Numbered from the stretch's first letter, positions 43,320 to 53,313 are shown. The stretch: DNA of 64,000 bases from Fibrobacter sp. UBA4297 (GCF_002394865.1 NZ_DGUZ01000001.1:101049-165048); one strand, 5' to 3'. Notes: generated by a model not told the origin, from the sequence alone. Made by a program: numbers and translations.

Positions 43320-44158
43320 GTTTAGAAGAAACGGACATGTTCGGTCGACGGATCGGACTCAACGAACAGAAACGTCGTCGTAAGCGCGCCCGTGTGAGAC
43401 GGATGCGTGCTAGGGCTGGCATTCGTTGGTTCAAGCGCAAGGGCTGGGTCTTGACTCTGCTTCTTGTGATTGCGACTGTCGCGCTGTGGCAGAGCCGTTT
43501 CTATCTGCATCAGATCAATCCGCTTGAACTCAGGCACTTGCAGTACATCGAAATTGAAGGCAATCGCATGCTTTCGTGGGAAGATGTGGTGCAGAGCGCC
43601 CAGGTGGAAACGGGTATGCTCATGTCGGAACTGGACGCCGATTCTGTGAAAAAGTCACTTTTACAGATTCCGCTTATCCATTCTGTCGAGGTCGAAAGCA
43701 AGTTCCCGTCGTCCTTGTTCATCAAGTTGCAAGAGGCGTCGCCAATCTTGTCCGTACTCGAAAACGGCAAGGGAACGGTCTACTCCGAAAGAGGGCTTTC
43801 GCTTCCGATGTCGATGATGACGGCGCTGCGCCTGCCGATTCTTGAAACGGAATCTGCCGGGATGGTCAAGCAGGTTGCCCAGTTCCTGTACGCGATGCGT
43901 AAAGAGGACAAGCCGCTTTATGATCGCGTGTCGCAGGTGGGCTGGTCTGAGAAGGACAGGGCTTTCGAAGTGTTCTTCAAGGATGCCGGATTCCGCGTGA
44001 TGTTCCCGGAATCAAACTGGAATAAGGAACTATTTACTTTGTACGATGCTATCGGAAAGGGTTTCCGTAAAGATCTCCTTTGTGCTAGCGAGGTTGATAT
44101 GAGATTTCATGGATTTGCGTATATAAAAAACTTTGATAAGAGGTGTATCAATGGATGA
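43316..44158 (+). CDS. ftsQ: Divisome protein FtsQ
   Basis: 280 residues: basic cytoplasmic tail, a single membrane helix (about residues 43-60), then a POTRA domain (LQYIEIEGNRMLSWEDVV, then LLQIPLIHSVEVESKFPSSL). TTG 43316 is preferred because GGAG lies 6-7 nt upstream; ATG 43337 has no good site. Position between murC and ftsA supports the call. Confidence 0.88.
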   Translation: MSLEETDMFGRRIGLNEQKRRRKRARVRRMRARAGIRWFKRKGWVLTLLLVIATVALWQSRFYLHQINPLELRHLQYIEIEGNRMLSWEDVVQSAQVETGMLMSELDADSVKKSLLQIPLIHSVEVESKFPSSLFIKLQEASPILSVLENGKGTVYSERGLSLPMSMMTALRLPILETESAGMVKQVAQFLYAMRKEDKPLYDRVSQVGWSEKDRAFEVFFKDAGFRVMFPESNWNKELFTLYDAIGKGFRKDLLCASEVDMRFHGFAYIKNFDKRCING

Positions 44159-45392
44159 CAATAAGCAAATAGTCAAGAAAGAAGACTACATTTTCGGGCT
44201 CGATATCGGCGCCTCGAAGGTGAATTTGTTCGTCGGCATCTCGGAAGGAAATTCCGTCCGAGTCGTGGAATGCGGAGATTTTCCGCTGGAATCGTCAGAC
44301 GAATACGATTCTGTCGTAGAGACTTTGCAGAAGGCTGTCCATGTGCTTGAATCATCGGCGGGAGTCGATGTACGCGATGTCTATGTGGGCATTGCCGGTA
44401 AGGACGTATCTTCGTTTAGCTACAAGGGCATCGTGACGCTTCCGACAAACGAAGTCCGTGAAGAAGACATCATGAATGTCCAGAGACAGGCTAGCACGCT
44501 TCCGGATAAGGCGGGCGAAATCATCCATATTTTCCCGGGTGAATATACGCTTGACGATAGAAGCGGCATCCGTAATCCTAAGGGTTATACAGGCCGTCGC
44601 CTTGGGGTTGAAGTTCAGGTGGTTACCTCACGCCCGAACGCTCTCCAGGATGTCGCCAAATGCGTGAACCGTGCCGGCCTCAATGTTGCAGGTTTTGTGC
44701 TCGAACCGCTCGCCGCTGCATCTGCGGTGTTGTCAGACGATGAACGTGAACTCGGTGTTGCGTTAATCGACATTGGCGCAGGCACTGCAGACGTCGCAGT
44801 CTTTGTCAAGGATTCTGTGCGCTACACCGCTTCGCTTGACATTGCCGGTAACGTTATTACTAGCGATATTAGCAAGTGCCTTAAGGTTCCGGTTTCGCTT
44901 TCGAAAGCCGAAGAACTCAAGAAAAAGTATGGTACCTGCTCGCTCAACAATTTGATTGAAGACGAAACATTCCCGGTCCCAGGTGTGGGCGACCGTGGAG
45001 ATGTTCTTTGTTCCCGTAAGCTTTTGGCTCAGATTATTACTGCGCGTGTTGCAGAAATCTTCAAGCTGTTGGCAAAGGACTTGGAAAAGCACCACCTTGA
45101 TACGGTCATTGATGGCGGTATCGTCTTGACGGGTGGCTGCTGCAACCTTGCCGGCATTGAAGAAATTGCTGCTAAAGTATTCAAGAAGCCTGTCCATATC
45201 GGCAAGCCGAGAGGCATGAGCGGCATTCAGGAAGCTTTCCAGAATCCGTCCTATGCAACAGGCATTGGCCTCTTGTACTACGCGAACAAGAAACATCACG
45301 AAAGAAAACAGCGCGATACGGATACCCAGTTGATCGTAACTGTCAAAAAAGGTATGCAGCGCCTTCGTGACTTCATCAAGACTTACTTTTAA
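44151..45392 (+). CDS. ftsA: Cell division protein FtsA
   Basis: 413 residues from ATG 44151 (AGAGG upstream; inside the end of ftsQ). Actin-like fold: GLDIGASKVNLF phosphate loop, ALIDIGAGTADVAVF, GGIVLTGGCCNLAGI. It ends in an amphipathic helix (MQRLRDFIKTYF), the membrane-targeting sequence that tethers FtsZ. Confidence 0.97.
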   Translation: MDDNKQIVKKEDYIFGLDIGASKVNLFVGISEGNSVRVVECGDFPLESSDEYDSVVETLQKAVHVLESSAGVDVRDVYVGIAGKDVSSFSYKGIVTLPTNEVREEDIMNVQRQASTLPDKAGEIIHIFPGEYTLDDRSGIRNPKGYTGRRLGVEVQVVTSRPNALQDVAKCVNRAGLNVAGFVLEPLAAASAVLSDDERELGVALIDIGAGTADVAVFVKDSVRYTASLDIAGNVITSDISKCLKVPVSLSKAEELKKKYGTCSLNNLIEDETFPVPGVGDRGDVLCSRKLLAQIITARVAEIFKLLAKDLEKHHLDTVIDGGIVLTGGCCNLAGIEEIAAKVFKKPVHIGKPRGMSGIQEAFQNPSYATGIGLLYYANKKHHERKQRDTDTQLIVTVKKGMQRLRDFIKTYF

Positions 45393-45424
45393 CCGTTAAA
45401 CCACTCAAATCAGGGAGATAAACT

Positions 45425-47098
45425 ATGAGTGACTATCCAAATATCAACTTCGAGGCTAAGTCTCGTATCACAGGTGATGACACTCCAACCAGCAAGGCTA
45501 AGGTGATGGTGTTCGGCGTCGGCGGTGCCGGCGGCAACACTGTGAACCGCATGAAGCAGATGAATATTGAAGGTGTGGAATACTACGCCGTCAATACCGA
45601 TGCCATGGCTTTGGACCAGAGTCTCGCCGACCACAAGATTCTTATTGGTGAAAAGAGCACGAGAAATCTTGGTGCGGGCATGGACCCGGAAATGGGTCGC
45701 AAGGCTGTCGAAGAAAATATCGACGAATTGAAGAAGGCCATGATGGGTGCGGACCTCGTGTTCGTTACCGCAGGCATGGGCGGTGGTACCGGTACTGGTG
45801 CAGCCCCGATCGTTGCAACTGTTGCACGTGAACTTGGCATTCTTACGGTCGCTGTCGTGACGAAGCCGTTCCGCTTTGAAGGTAACGTCCGCAATTCCTT
45901 GGCTCAGAACGGTGTCCGTGCGCTCCGCGAAGCCGCCGATACGATTATCGTTATCGAAAACAAGAAGCTCATGAACCTCATCCAGAATACGAACAAGAAT
46001 GCAACTATGGATGAAGCTTTCAAGATGGCTGACGAAATCCTCGGTAACGCCGTGCAGAGCATCTGCAGCATCATGTTCCGTCATGGCCTTGTGCATGTTG
46101 ACTTTGCCGATATTCGCAAGGTTATGCTCAAGGGTGGCTCCGCTCTCATGGGTACGGGTTCTGCTGAAGGTGAAGGCCGTGGCATTGCTGCCGCTGATGC
46201 CGCACTTTCTTCTCCGCTTCTCGAAGATATCGATATCCAGGGCGCTTCTGGCGTGCTCGTCAACGTTTCTCATGGCGAAAACTACTCCTTGCTCGAACAC
46301 AACGAAGCAATGGAACACATTTACGATGCCGTGGGTGAAGAGGGCAACCCGAACATCATCGTCGGCGACATCACTCTTCCGGAACTTGGCGACAAGGTTT
46401 GCATTACCATTATCGCAACAGGTTGCGGGGGCACGAACAACGCTGCTGCTGTAAACTATGGTGGCATTGGTTCTGCTGCTTACCAGCAGGCTCAGGGCTA
46501 TCAGGCTCCGGCCGCTCCTGCTCCGGTTCAGGCTGCAACTCCGCGTCCGACGACGAACTTCCTTGCTCTCGCTGGCCGTTCTACGACAGCAATGCCGGCT
46601 TCCGCTATGCCGACCGCTGCAATGCCTGCCACGCCGACAGTTGCTGCTCCGGCAGTCACGCAGCGCTATGTCCCGGCAACTGCAGCTCCGTCTTACAACA
46701 CGGCACCGCAGAACTCCTATGCTAGCGCTAGCGCCGCCGCTCGCCCCGCAACGCCTGTGAATGCCGCTGCAGCTATGTTTGCTCCGGTTTCTTCTTTCGC
46801 TTCTTCGAATTTTGACGCCAAGGCTTCCTATGCAGAAGAATCTGTAGCTCCGGCAGCCAAGACGACTCGCGAATCTGAAGAAATGCCGGGTGCCGCAGAC
46901 GCTGACCCGCTTTCCAATGGCAATTATGCAAGCTCTTTCAAGCAGGAATCTCGTCCGGCTCAGGCCGAACAGGCCAACACTGTTGACTATGACACGCCTG
47001 CTTTTATGCGCAACCAGAGTGGTTCCGAAGACGCTCTCAAGGAACGCAATGTCGATTATGACTTGCCGGCCTTTATGCGTATGAATGACTTGTTCTAA
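45425..47098 (+). CDS. ftsZ: Cell division GTPase FtsZ with long linker and two C-terminal peptide motifs
   Basis: Tubulin-like ring protein. The GTPase core covers residues about 20-340 with FGVGGAGGNTVNRM, the tubulin signature GMGGGTGTGAAP and the T7-loop region VDFADIRKVM. An Ala/Pro-rich disordered linker (about 350-510) is unusually long. The end carries DYDTPAFMR (521-529) and, 15 residues later, DYDLPAFMR (544-552). Both match the conserved C-terminal peptide that binds FtsA and others, normally present once. GGGAGAT-type ribosome site at 45413. Confidence 0.98.
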   Translation: MSDYPNINFEAKSRITGDDTPTSKAKVMVFGVGGAGGNTVNRMKQMNIEGVEYYAVNTDAMALDQSLADHKILIGEKSTRNLGAGMDPEMGRKAVEENIDELKKAMMGADLVFVTAGMGGGTGTGAAPIVATVARELGILTVAVVTKPFRFEGNVRNSLAQNGVRALREAADTIIVIENKKLMNLIQNTNKNATMDEAFKMADEILGNAVQSICSIMFRHGLVHVDFADIRKVMLKGGSALMGTGSAEGEGRGIAAADAALSSPLLEDIDIQGASGVLVNVSHGENYSLLEHNEAMEHIYDAVGEEGNPNIIVGDITLPELGDKVCITIIATGCGGTNNAAAVNYGGIGSAAYQQAQGYQAPAAPAPVQAATPRPTTNFLALAGRSTTAMPASAMPTAAMPATPTVAAPAVTQRYVPATAAPSYNTAPQNSYASASAAARPATPVNAAAAMFAPVSSFASSNFDAKASYAEESVAPAAKTTRESEEMPGAADADPLSNGNYASSFKQESRPAQAEQANTVDYDTPAFMRNQSGSEDALKERNVDYDLPAFMRMNDLF

Positions 47099-47231
47099 TC
47101 GTGAATAACGATTAGCTCTACAAAGCAAAAAACGAAATTCGATCTGGTGCGTTCGAATGTTTTCGAGTGCGCCTCCGAGAAATAACACACACACGGGTGC
47201 GTGAGTGCGCACCCACCACAACACAAGGGAT

Positions 47232-47265
47232 CACCCGGGTCTCCCTGCCTGGGTGGTCCTTCTTG
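47232..47265 (+). terminator. Putative dcw operon terminator
   Basis: CACCCGGG and CCTGGGTG form an 8-bp stem (one G-T) with an 8-nt loop, followed by the pyrimidine-rich GTCCTTCTT. Confidence 0.5.
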
Positions 47266-47585
47266 CGCACCGTTCGGCTCTTTTGCAAGGAACAAGTTCC
47301 TTCTTCGCCTCACTCTCGCCAACACGGCACGCTTATGCCGTGCCGCTTATGGCTCACGGGTACCCGCTCCGCTTTGAATCAATAGAAAAGCTCCGTCGGC
47401 GCTACGCTCCCACCTAAAGGTGGCCATGCCCACATAAGTGCTTCCCCAAAGAGGATAACTCTACTAAGGTGCTAAAGCACCAAGTATCGTATAAAAGCAC
47501 TAAGTGGTCAAAGGTCGCCTTCGATGACTCGTTGATACGAGGCTCTTGTGGCTCACGGCGTGTCCGCTCTGCTTCATGCTTGATT

Positions 47586-47614
47586 TGTCATGCCCGCCTT
47601 GAGCGGGCATCTCC
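47586..47614 (+). repeat. Dispersed palindromic element before the porin-like gene
   Basis: TGTCATGCCCGCCTTGAGCG followed by GGCATCTCC, with stem ATGCCCGC/GCGGGCAT. Confidence 0.75.
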
Positions 47615-47646
47615 ATGTTCAAAAGACTTTTTAATACATTTATATT

Positions 47647-49203
47647 ATGTTATCTCGTGCGTTATTGTTTGCTTGTTTGATGGCTGTGGTGCCGTTTGCC
47701 ATGGCCGAAAATGGTTCTGAACAGCCTGCGAAAAAGGTTGGCTATTTCCAGATTGGGACCGATTTCAATTTCGGCTTTAACGGCGGCCCGACCGATCCCG
47801 TCTTTGCTGTAGATACGGCCGAAAATTACGGTGGCAACTGGCGTGGCCTCCGCATTCCGCTAGAGACAGCCCGCAATTACGAGGAACGCATCAATCCGTT
47901 CTTTACGCTCAGCTTCCGTGCTGGTTACAAGAATTTCCATTTTTTGATGGAAGCGCCTTTGCGCAAGGATCTGGAAGCTTGGTACAATAGCGAACTCAAA
48001 ACGAATTTTACGTACAAGCCGAGCGAGCTTGATATCAACGTGCCGATCAACGCCTACGCCAAGTGGGACAATCCTGTTGGCTTTGTGCAGTTTGGCAGGT
48101 TCAATCCCGAAGACCTAAAAATTTCCAAGAACGATATTTTTCTTGGCGGTTTGCCTTACCACGATGGCATCCACTGGAAATTAAACATTGGCATTTTCCG
48201 TTATGACTTTTTGCTGAGTTCACTGAATGCGTGGCTTTTTAACGATGTGATTAATCATAAGACGGGCTGCCCGCCGGAAGGGAGCGAAGCTTACATTCAA
48301 AAGTGTACATCGCCCGGCTACCAAGTAAGTAACCAGCGCAACCGCACTTATACCGAAAATGTAAAGAACACGGTGTTCCACAGGCTTGGTGTAGAAACGA
48401 ATAAATTCTGGATTTACCTTGTGGAACAAAGTGTCATTGGTGGCAAGTCTTTGGAGTTCCGTTCGTTCAATCCGTTTATGTACTGGCACGATAATTATGC
48501 GACGGGATACACATCGGCGGCAACTTCTGTAGAATTTGGTTACAAGACTTCTAATGGTGCAAAGTTCTATAGCCAAATTAATATGGAAGATATTGCAAGC
48601 CCGGTCGGCGAAGACAAAAAAATGGGCACAAACCGCTCTATTATAAATTACATGGTCGGCTACTATCACGAGCTTGAAACGCGTAACTATGGCAAGTTTT
48701 CTTGGCGCTTGGATGTTGTGAAAACAGATCCGGCAGCGAACAACAGCCGGCTTCCGTTATTGAAATACACGGGTCGCCGCAATTACCGCAGCAATTACCG
48801 CGAACAGGGCGATAGCGATTACGCCGATGCTTACTTTGTCGATTATCCCATTGGATACCGCAGGGGTGGTGATGCACTCGACCTTTGGTTTGACATGAAC
48901 TGGAAATGGAATGCGCATTCGGCAACGCTTACGCTTGCATGGCTCCGCCAAGGCGATAAGGAACTTTATACGGACTACGATGTGGCTTTGAAATCCGAGG
49001 ACGCTCTTTCTGGCGTTGTGGAAAAGCAATTCCTTGTTGACGTGCTGTACCAAAGGAATGTCACGGACTGGTTCAAGTTCTATGCGGGTGGTGGTTTCCG
49101 AGTGTATCGTAATCTTGCTCACGACAAAAACGAAGACGGTTCGGATGCCTGGATCCGCTCGGGCGTGAAGTTTAATTTCAATCCGGTCGATTTGAAATTC
49201 TAA
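47647..49203 (+). CDS. Porin-like outer-membrane protein, unknown function
   Basis: 518 residues with a signal peptide (1-20, cleavage after AMA). The mature protein alternates short aromatic-rich strands (FTLSFRAGYKNFHFLMEAP, WKWNAHSATLTLAWLR, FYAGGGFRVYRN) and charged loops, and ends in Phe, as outer-membrane beta-barrels do. I recognise no family. It stands alone before the FISUMP genes. Confidence 0.65.
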   Translation: MLSRALLFACLMAVVPFAMAENGSEQPAKKVGYFQIGTDFNFGFNGGPTDPVFAVDTAENYGGNWRGLRIPLETARNYEERINPFFTLSFRAGYKNFHFLMEAPLRKDLEAWYNSELKTNFTYKPSELDINVPINAYAKWDNPVGFVQFGRFNPEDLKISKNDIFLGGLPYHDGIHWKLNIGIFRYDFLLSSLNAWLFNDVINHKTGCPPEGSEAYIQKCTSPGYQVSNQRNRTYTENVKNTVFHRLGVETNKFWIYLVEQSVIGGKSLEFRSFNPFMYWHDNYATGYTSAATSVEFGYKTSNGAKFYSQINMEDIASPVGEDKKMGTNRSIINYMVGYYHELETRNYGKFSWRLDVVKTDPAANNSRLPLLKYTGRRNYRSNYREQGDSDYADAYFVDYPIGYRRGGDALDLWFDMNWKWNAHSATLTLAWLRQGDKELYTDYDVALKSEDALSGVVEKQFLVDVLYQRNVTDWFKFYAGGGFRVYRNLAHDKNEDGSDAWIRSGVKFNFNPVDLKF

Positions 49204-49278
49204 TAAATTTTTTTACCCAAATTAGTTGGGAATTCGTTTACTAAATTTGTATTTATTCCTTAATAAAGGAAATGAATC

Positions 49279-52200
49279 ATGAGTAAACGAGTTGCTTTTT
49301 TGTCTGTTGCAAGTACGTTGGTGCTTGCACTTTTGGCTGCGTGTGGCTCTACGCGGAATTCGTCTGTTGATGCGGAAAATCCTTTGCGTGATGGTGTCAA
49401 ATACGGAACTATGACAGACAATCGTGACGGCCAAATTTATAAGACCGTGAAAATCGGCGAACAGACTTGGATGGCCGAAAATCTGAATTACAAAATCGAA
49501 AAAATCTACAATTTCGTTGTGTATGGATATGGCTATGAGTCAATATCGGAGGAAGGATACGAAGAGGAAACGATTTCCAGCTATTGTTATGATGGTTACA
49601 TTAGCAACTGCATCAAATTCGGATACCTTTATCCGCAAAAACGGGCGGTAAAAGCCTGCCCAGACGGTTGGCATCTTCCTGATACAACTGAATGGAATGC
49701 GCTGTTTTCTTATGTAGGTGAAAAAAATTCTGCAGGTAAAAAGCTTAAATCAACATTTGGCTGGCTGAATGGGGGCGATGGCATCGATGAATATGGTTTT
49801 TCTGTGCTCCCGGCTGGAGCAAAGGGTGGTCCGAATTCCTTCGGAGATATTTTCTCCAAAAAGGATGATGTCTATTATATTGCAGGAGGGAAGGATGCTG
49901 CATTCTGGAGCTCTGTAGATTCGAGTAGAGTGTCTTTCTACTACTATAATGATTCTATTAGTATTAATAAGGATAGTCCGGAATCCGCTTTTTCAGTTCG
50001 GTGCGTGCAAAATGATAGCCTTGAATTGTCAAATTACTCAAGCTCGGAATCGGCAACAAGCTCATCGTCATCTCGAAAGGTTGAATTAGATTCATTGACT
50101 GATTTTCGTGATGGCCAAATTTATAAGACTGTGAAATTTGGCGACCAAGTCTGGATGGCTCAAAATCTCAATTACAAAAAAGATGAGAGTTATTGTCTAG
50201 CGAATGACGAATTGAATTGCGATAAATATGGAAGGCTTTATACATGGTCGGCTGCTCAGAAAGCTTGCCCTGCGGGTTGGCATTTGCCTACAAAAAGTGA
50301 ATTGCAAAATTTACTGGATAAGTGGAAAGAAGATAAACAGATGGGTTGGGCTTACATGACGAAATTGAATATGGCTGGGAATGCGCTCAAATCGTCAGAT
50401 GGCTGGTTTAATGGAAAAAATGGTATTGATGAAATGGGATTTGCTGCTTTGCCGGGAGGCTTTCGGTTCAGTGACGGCACGTATAGCGCCGATGGTGAAT
50501 TCGCATTCTTTTGGAGCTCATCGGAAGAGAATGGCGGAGCGTATGGACTGTCCCTGTATTATTACGATAAAGTTGATTTAGATTTTGATGACAAAAAAAT
50601 TGGAATGTCTGTCCGCTGCCTAAAAGGAGAACCGGCTGTTAATTTATCCTCTAGTTCTATGGCTAAATCAAGTTCTTCTTCTTTGAAAGTTGAGAAAGGA
50701 TTTGTAACTGATTCCCGCGATGGTAGGCTTTACAAGACTGTAACTATTGGAACGCAGACCTGGATGGCGGAAAATTTGAACTACGCAACGGAGGGGAGTT
50801 CTTGTTACCAGAATGAATATCGTAATTGCGCCAAGTACGGGCGTCTTTATACGTGGGCTTCTGGGGTAGATAGCGTAAACATTCTCCGTGCAACGGGCAA
50901 AGAATGTGGTTACGATAGACGTTGTTCGCTAACAAAACCAGTACAAGGCGCTTGCCCTGCTGGGTGGCATTTGCCGACGAAGGCTGAATGGGATACATTG
51001 AAAACTGTTGTTGGCGAAAAGAATGTGAATTTGTTGAAGTCTAGGGACGGCTGGATAAATGGTAATGGCACGGATGATTATGGATTCTCGGCGCTTCCGG
51101 CTGGTGATAAGGATTTTGATGGTGATTTCCTTGTGGGTGAAACCGCTGTTTTTTGGAGCTCTACAGAAACAGATGCGTTCAAAGCTTGGTATCAGGGCAT
51201 GCAAAACGGCTTTTCTGAATATTCCAACGAAAATAAAAATCGTGGATTTTCTGTGCGTTGCGTTAAAGATGGAATGGGGAAGGAAAGCGAAATAAAAAAT
51301 AATGTTGAAGTATTGTCTTCGTCCTCGGTATTCGTAGAACATGGTTCTATGACGGATGTGCGTGACGGTCAGACTTATAGGACTGTAAAAATTGGCTCGC
51401 AGACGTGGATGGCAGAAAACTTGAATTACGAGACGGCGAATAGCAGTTGCGAACAAGATTCTCTTGCATCTTGTGCCGAGTTAGGACGCTATTACAAATG
51501 GACTGCGACAAAGAACGCTTGCCCTGCGGGCTGGCACTTGCCCGATTCTGTAGAATGGAAAACTTTGTTTGCTACTGTGGGCGGTGATTCCGTGGCGGGG
51601 CGAGTGCTTCATTTTGTGCCAAATAGTAATTGTGATCGGATTGTAGGTTCGTCAAAATGTTCATCGGGCTTGGAATGGAATTTTAGCACTTTCTATGGGT
51701 TTGAAGACGACCCTCCGCGTATTCAGTATGCGGATCGATTTGGATTTACTGCGCTTTTATCGGGTCTCAAGGAGTATGAAACTCCCCAAAATTCCAAAGA
51801 AAAGTCTAAGTCTAGTGGCTATCGTAAAAGAACATATGGAGATTTCGGTTATGCGGAATTCTGGAGTTCTATGGATCGGTCGTTTGTAAATCTGTATTAT
51901 GATAAGCCTGTAGAATGGGGGAAAGACAAGGATACATATGAAATTCCGATTCGATGTATTTTAGATAGCGTCTCGCTTGTGGCAAAATCGAAAACGGTGA
52001 AGCCAGTTCGTAAAAAGAAGGCGACGATACTCGGCTTTGCGACGGTATCTCCATCGAATGTTGTTAACGATTCTTTTGTGGATGTTCGTGATGGCAAAAT
52101 CTACAAGACTGTAACTATTGGCAAACAGACTTGGATGGCCGAAAATCTCAACTACAAAACAACAGACAGTTATTGCCTTGGAGATAGCCTAGAAAATTGC

Positions 52201-53310
52201 GCTAGGTATGGCCGCCTCTATAAAGGTAAGGCTGCAAATGAAGCTTGTCCGGGTGGATGGCATTTATCTACACGTGCAGATTGGGAAGCTTTGTTCAAAT
52301 CCGTGGGAGGCCCGCTTATAGCCGGATTTAAGCTTAAAGATGCCAAAAGTTGGTTTAACGATCGTAAAGGAAAAGATGAATATGGCTTTTCGATACTTCC
52401 GGGGGCAAAAAGAAATTATGAAGGAAAATATTTCAAGAGTGGCTTCGATGCATTTTTCTGGGCCTCCGAGAAACGTCAGAATAATTTAGATAAACGTTAT
52501 TTTAAATATGACTTTGTACAATTTGATTATTTAACCTCCGTAGCTTCTTTTAATAGTGGTGATGAACGCGAAGCGCACTCCGTTCGCTGCGTCATGAATG
52601 ATGTAGATGCTATGGAATCTTCATCTTCAAAAGTATCTTCTAGTTCGTCTGCAAAATCGAGCAGTTCTTCTGTTGTTTCTCCTTCAAGTGTAATCAAGGG
52701 GTCTATGACTGATTCTCGCGACAATCAAGTTTATCAAACGGTGACTATAGGCACACAGACTTGGATGGCTCAAAACCTGAATTACCAAACGGCCAATAGC
52801 TATTGCTATAAGGGTGAGCCAAATAAATGTGTTGAATATGGTCGTTTTTATACTTGGGCAGTAGCAATGGATAGCGTAGGCGAGTTTAGCCCCAATGGTA
52901 AAGGTTGTGGCTACATGGATGGTGGAAATTGTAAACCGAAGGGAAATGTGCGGGGAATTTGTCCTGAAGGTTGGCATTTGCCGTCCGTTGATGAATGGCG
53001 TAACTTTATTGGGAGTGTCGGTGGTAAGTTTGTAGCGAGTAAAAAGCTCCGCTCAACGGCTGAGTGGAAAGACAATGGGAATGGTGTGGATGCCTATTCC
53101 TTCTCGGCTCTCCCTGCAGGGTTGCGGGATGACAATGGCAACTTTAAATATGCCGGTGAAACGGCTGGCTTTTGGACTTCTACGAAATCGAACAAACGTA
53201 AATCCTATCTTCTGCTTATGTATAGCGGCATCGAAAGTGTTGAACTAGATAATTACGTGAACGGTTATGAAAAATATTATGGAGCAAATATTCGCTGCAT
53301 CAAGGATTAA
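49279..53310 (+). CDS. Lipoprotein with six FISUMP (TIGR02145) domains
   Basis: 1343 residues, signal peptide and lipobox LAAC (Cys22). Six copies of the Fibrobacter major paralogous domain start near residues 45, 272, 475, 691, 932 and 1142. Each opens with a DxRDGQIYKTVKIGxQTWMAENLNY-type segment followed by CPAGWHLPxxxEW, GxDxYGFSALPAG, FWSS and VRCVKD. Poly-Ser linkers join domains 2-3, 3-4 and 5-6. The domain resembles the FGE/C-lectin type fold, so surface binding is plausible; its function is unknown. AT-rich codon use compared with the dcw genes. Confidence 0.9.
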   Translation: MSKRVAFLSVASTLVLALLAACGSTRNSSVDAENPLRDGVKYGTMTDNRDGQIYKTVKIGEQTWMAENLNYKIEKIYNFVVYGYGYESISEEGYEEETISSYCYDGYISNCIKFGYLYPQKRAVKACPDGWHLPDTTEWNALFSYVGEKNSAGKKLKSTFGWLNGGDGIDEYGFSVLPAGAKGGPNSFGDIFSKKDDVYYIAGGKDAAFWSSVDSSRVSFYYYNDSISINKDSPESAFSVRCVQNDSLELSNYSSSESATSSSSSRKVELDSLTDFRDGQIYKTVKFGDQVWMAQNLNYKKDESYCLANDELNCDKYGRLYTWSAAQKACPAGWHLPTKSELQNLLDKWKEDKQMGWAYMTKLNMAGNALKSSDGWFNGKNGIDEMGFAALPGGFRFSDGTYSADGEFAFFWSSSEENGGAYGLSLYYYDKVDLDFDDKKIGMSVRCLKGEPAVNLSSSSMAKSSSSSLKVEKGFVTDSRDGRLYKTVTIGTQTWMAENLNYATEGSSCYQNEYRNCAKYGRLYTWASGVDSVNILRATGKECGYDRRCSLTKPVQGACPAGWHLPTKAEWDTLKTVVGEKNVNLLKSRDGWINGNGTDDYGFSALPAGDKDFDGDFLVGETAVFWSSTETDAFKAWYQGMQNGFSEYSNENKNRGFSVRCVKDGMGKESEIKNNVEVLSSSSVFVEHGSMTDVRDGQTYRTVKIGSQTWMAENLNYETANSSCEQDSLASCAELGRYYKWTATKNACPAGWHLPDSVEWKTLFATVGGDSVAGRVLHFVPNSNCDRIVGSSKCSSGLEWNFSTFYGFEDDPPRIQYADRFGFTALLSGLKEYETPQNSKEKSKSSGYRKRTYGDFGYAEFWSSMDRSFVNLYYDKPVEWGKDKDTYEIPIRCILDSVSLVAKSKTVKPVRKKKATILGFATVSPSNVVNDSFVDVRDGKIYKTVTIGKQTWMAENLNYKTTDSYCLGDSLENCARYGRLYKGKAANEACPGGWHLSTRADWEALFKSVGGPLIAGFKLKDAKSWFNDRKGKDEYGFSILPGAKRNYEGKYFKSGFDAFFWASEKRQNNLDKRYFKYDFVQFDYLTSVASFNSGDEREAHSVRCVMNDVDAMESSSSKVSSSSSAKSSSSSVVSPSSVIKGSMTDSRDNQVYQTVTIGTQTWMAQNLNYQTANSYCYKGEPNKCVEYGRFYTWAVAMDSVGEFSPNGKGCGYMDGGNCKPKGNVRGICPEGWHLPSVDEWRNFIGSVGGKFVASKKLRSTAEWKDNGNGVDAYSFSALPAGLRDDNGNFKYAGETAGFWTSTKSNKRKSYLLLMYSGIESVELDNYVNGYEKYYGANIRCIKD

Positions 53311-53313
53311 ATT

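Larger units (their letters stand above)
47099..47646. other. Non-coding region after ftsZ, dense in hairpins
   Basis: 548 bp without a credible gene. It holds the hairpins GGGTGCG/CGCACCC (47195-47214), AAGGAAC/GTTCCTT (47289) and GGCACG/CGTGCC (47324), a diverged direct repeat (TGGCTCACGG...CCGCTC at 47350 and 47549) and a palindromic element at its end. Confidence 0.5.

Noticed and set aside
45410..47224. 604-codon open frame opposite ftsZ
   Set aside because: Ser/Arg/Cys-rich translation arising from the Ala-rich FtsZ linker; not a gene.
47167..47720. Several 60-90-codon ORFs between ftsZ and the porin-like gene
   Set aside because: Rich in Arg/Cys/Ser, overlap hairpins and repeat sequence, and have no ribosome sites.
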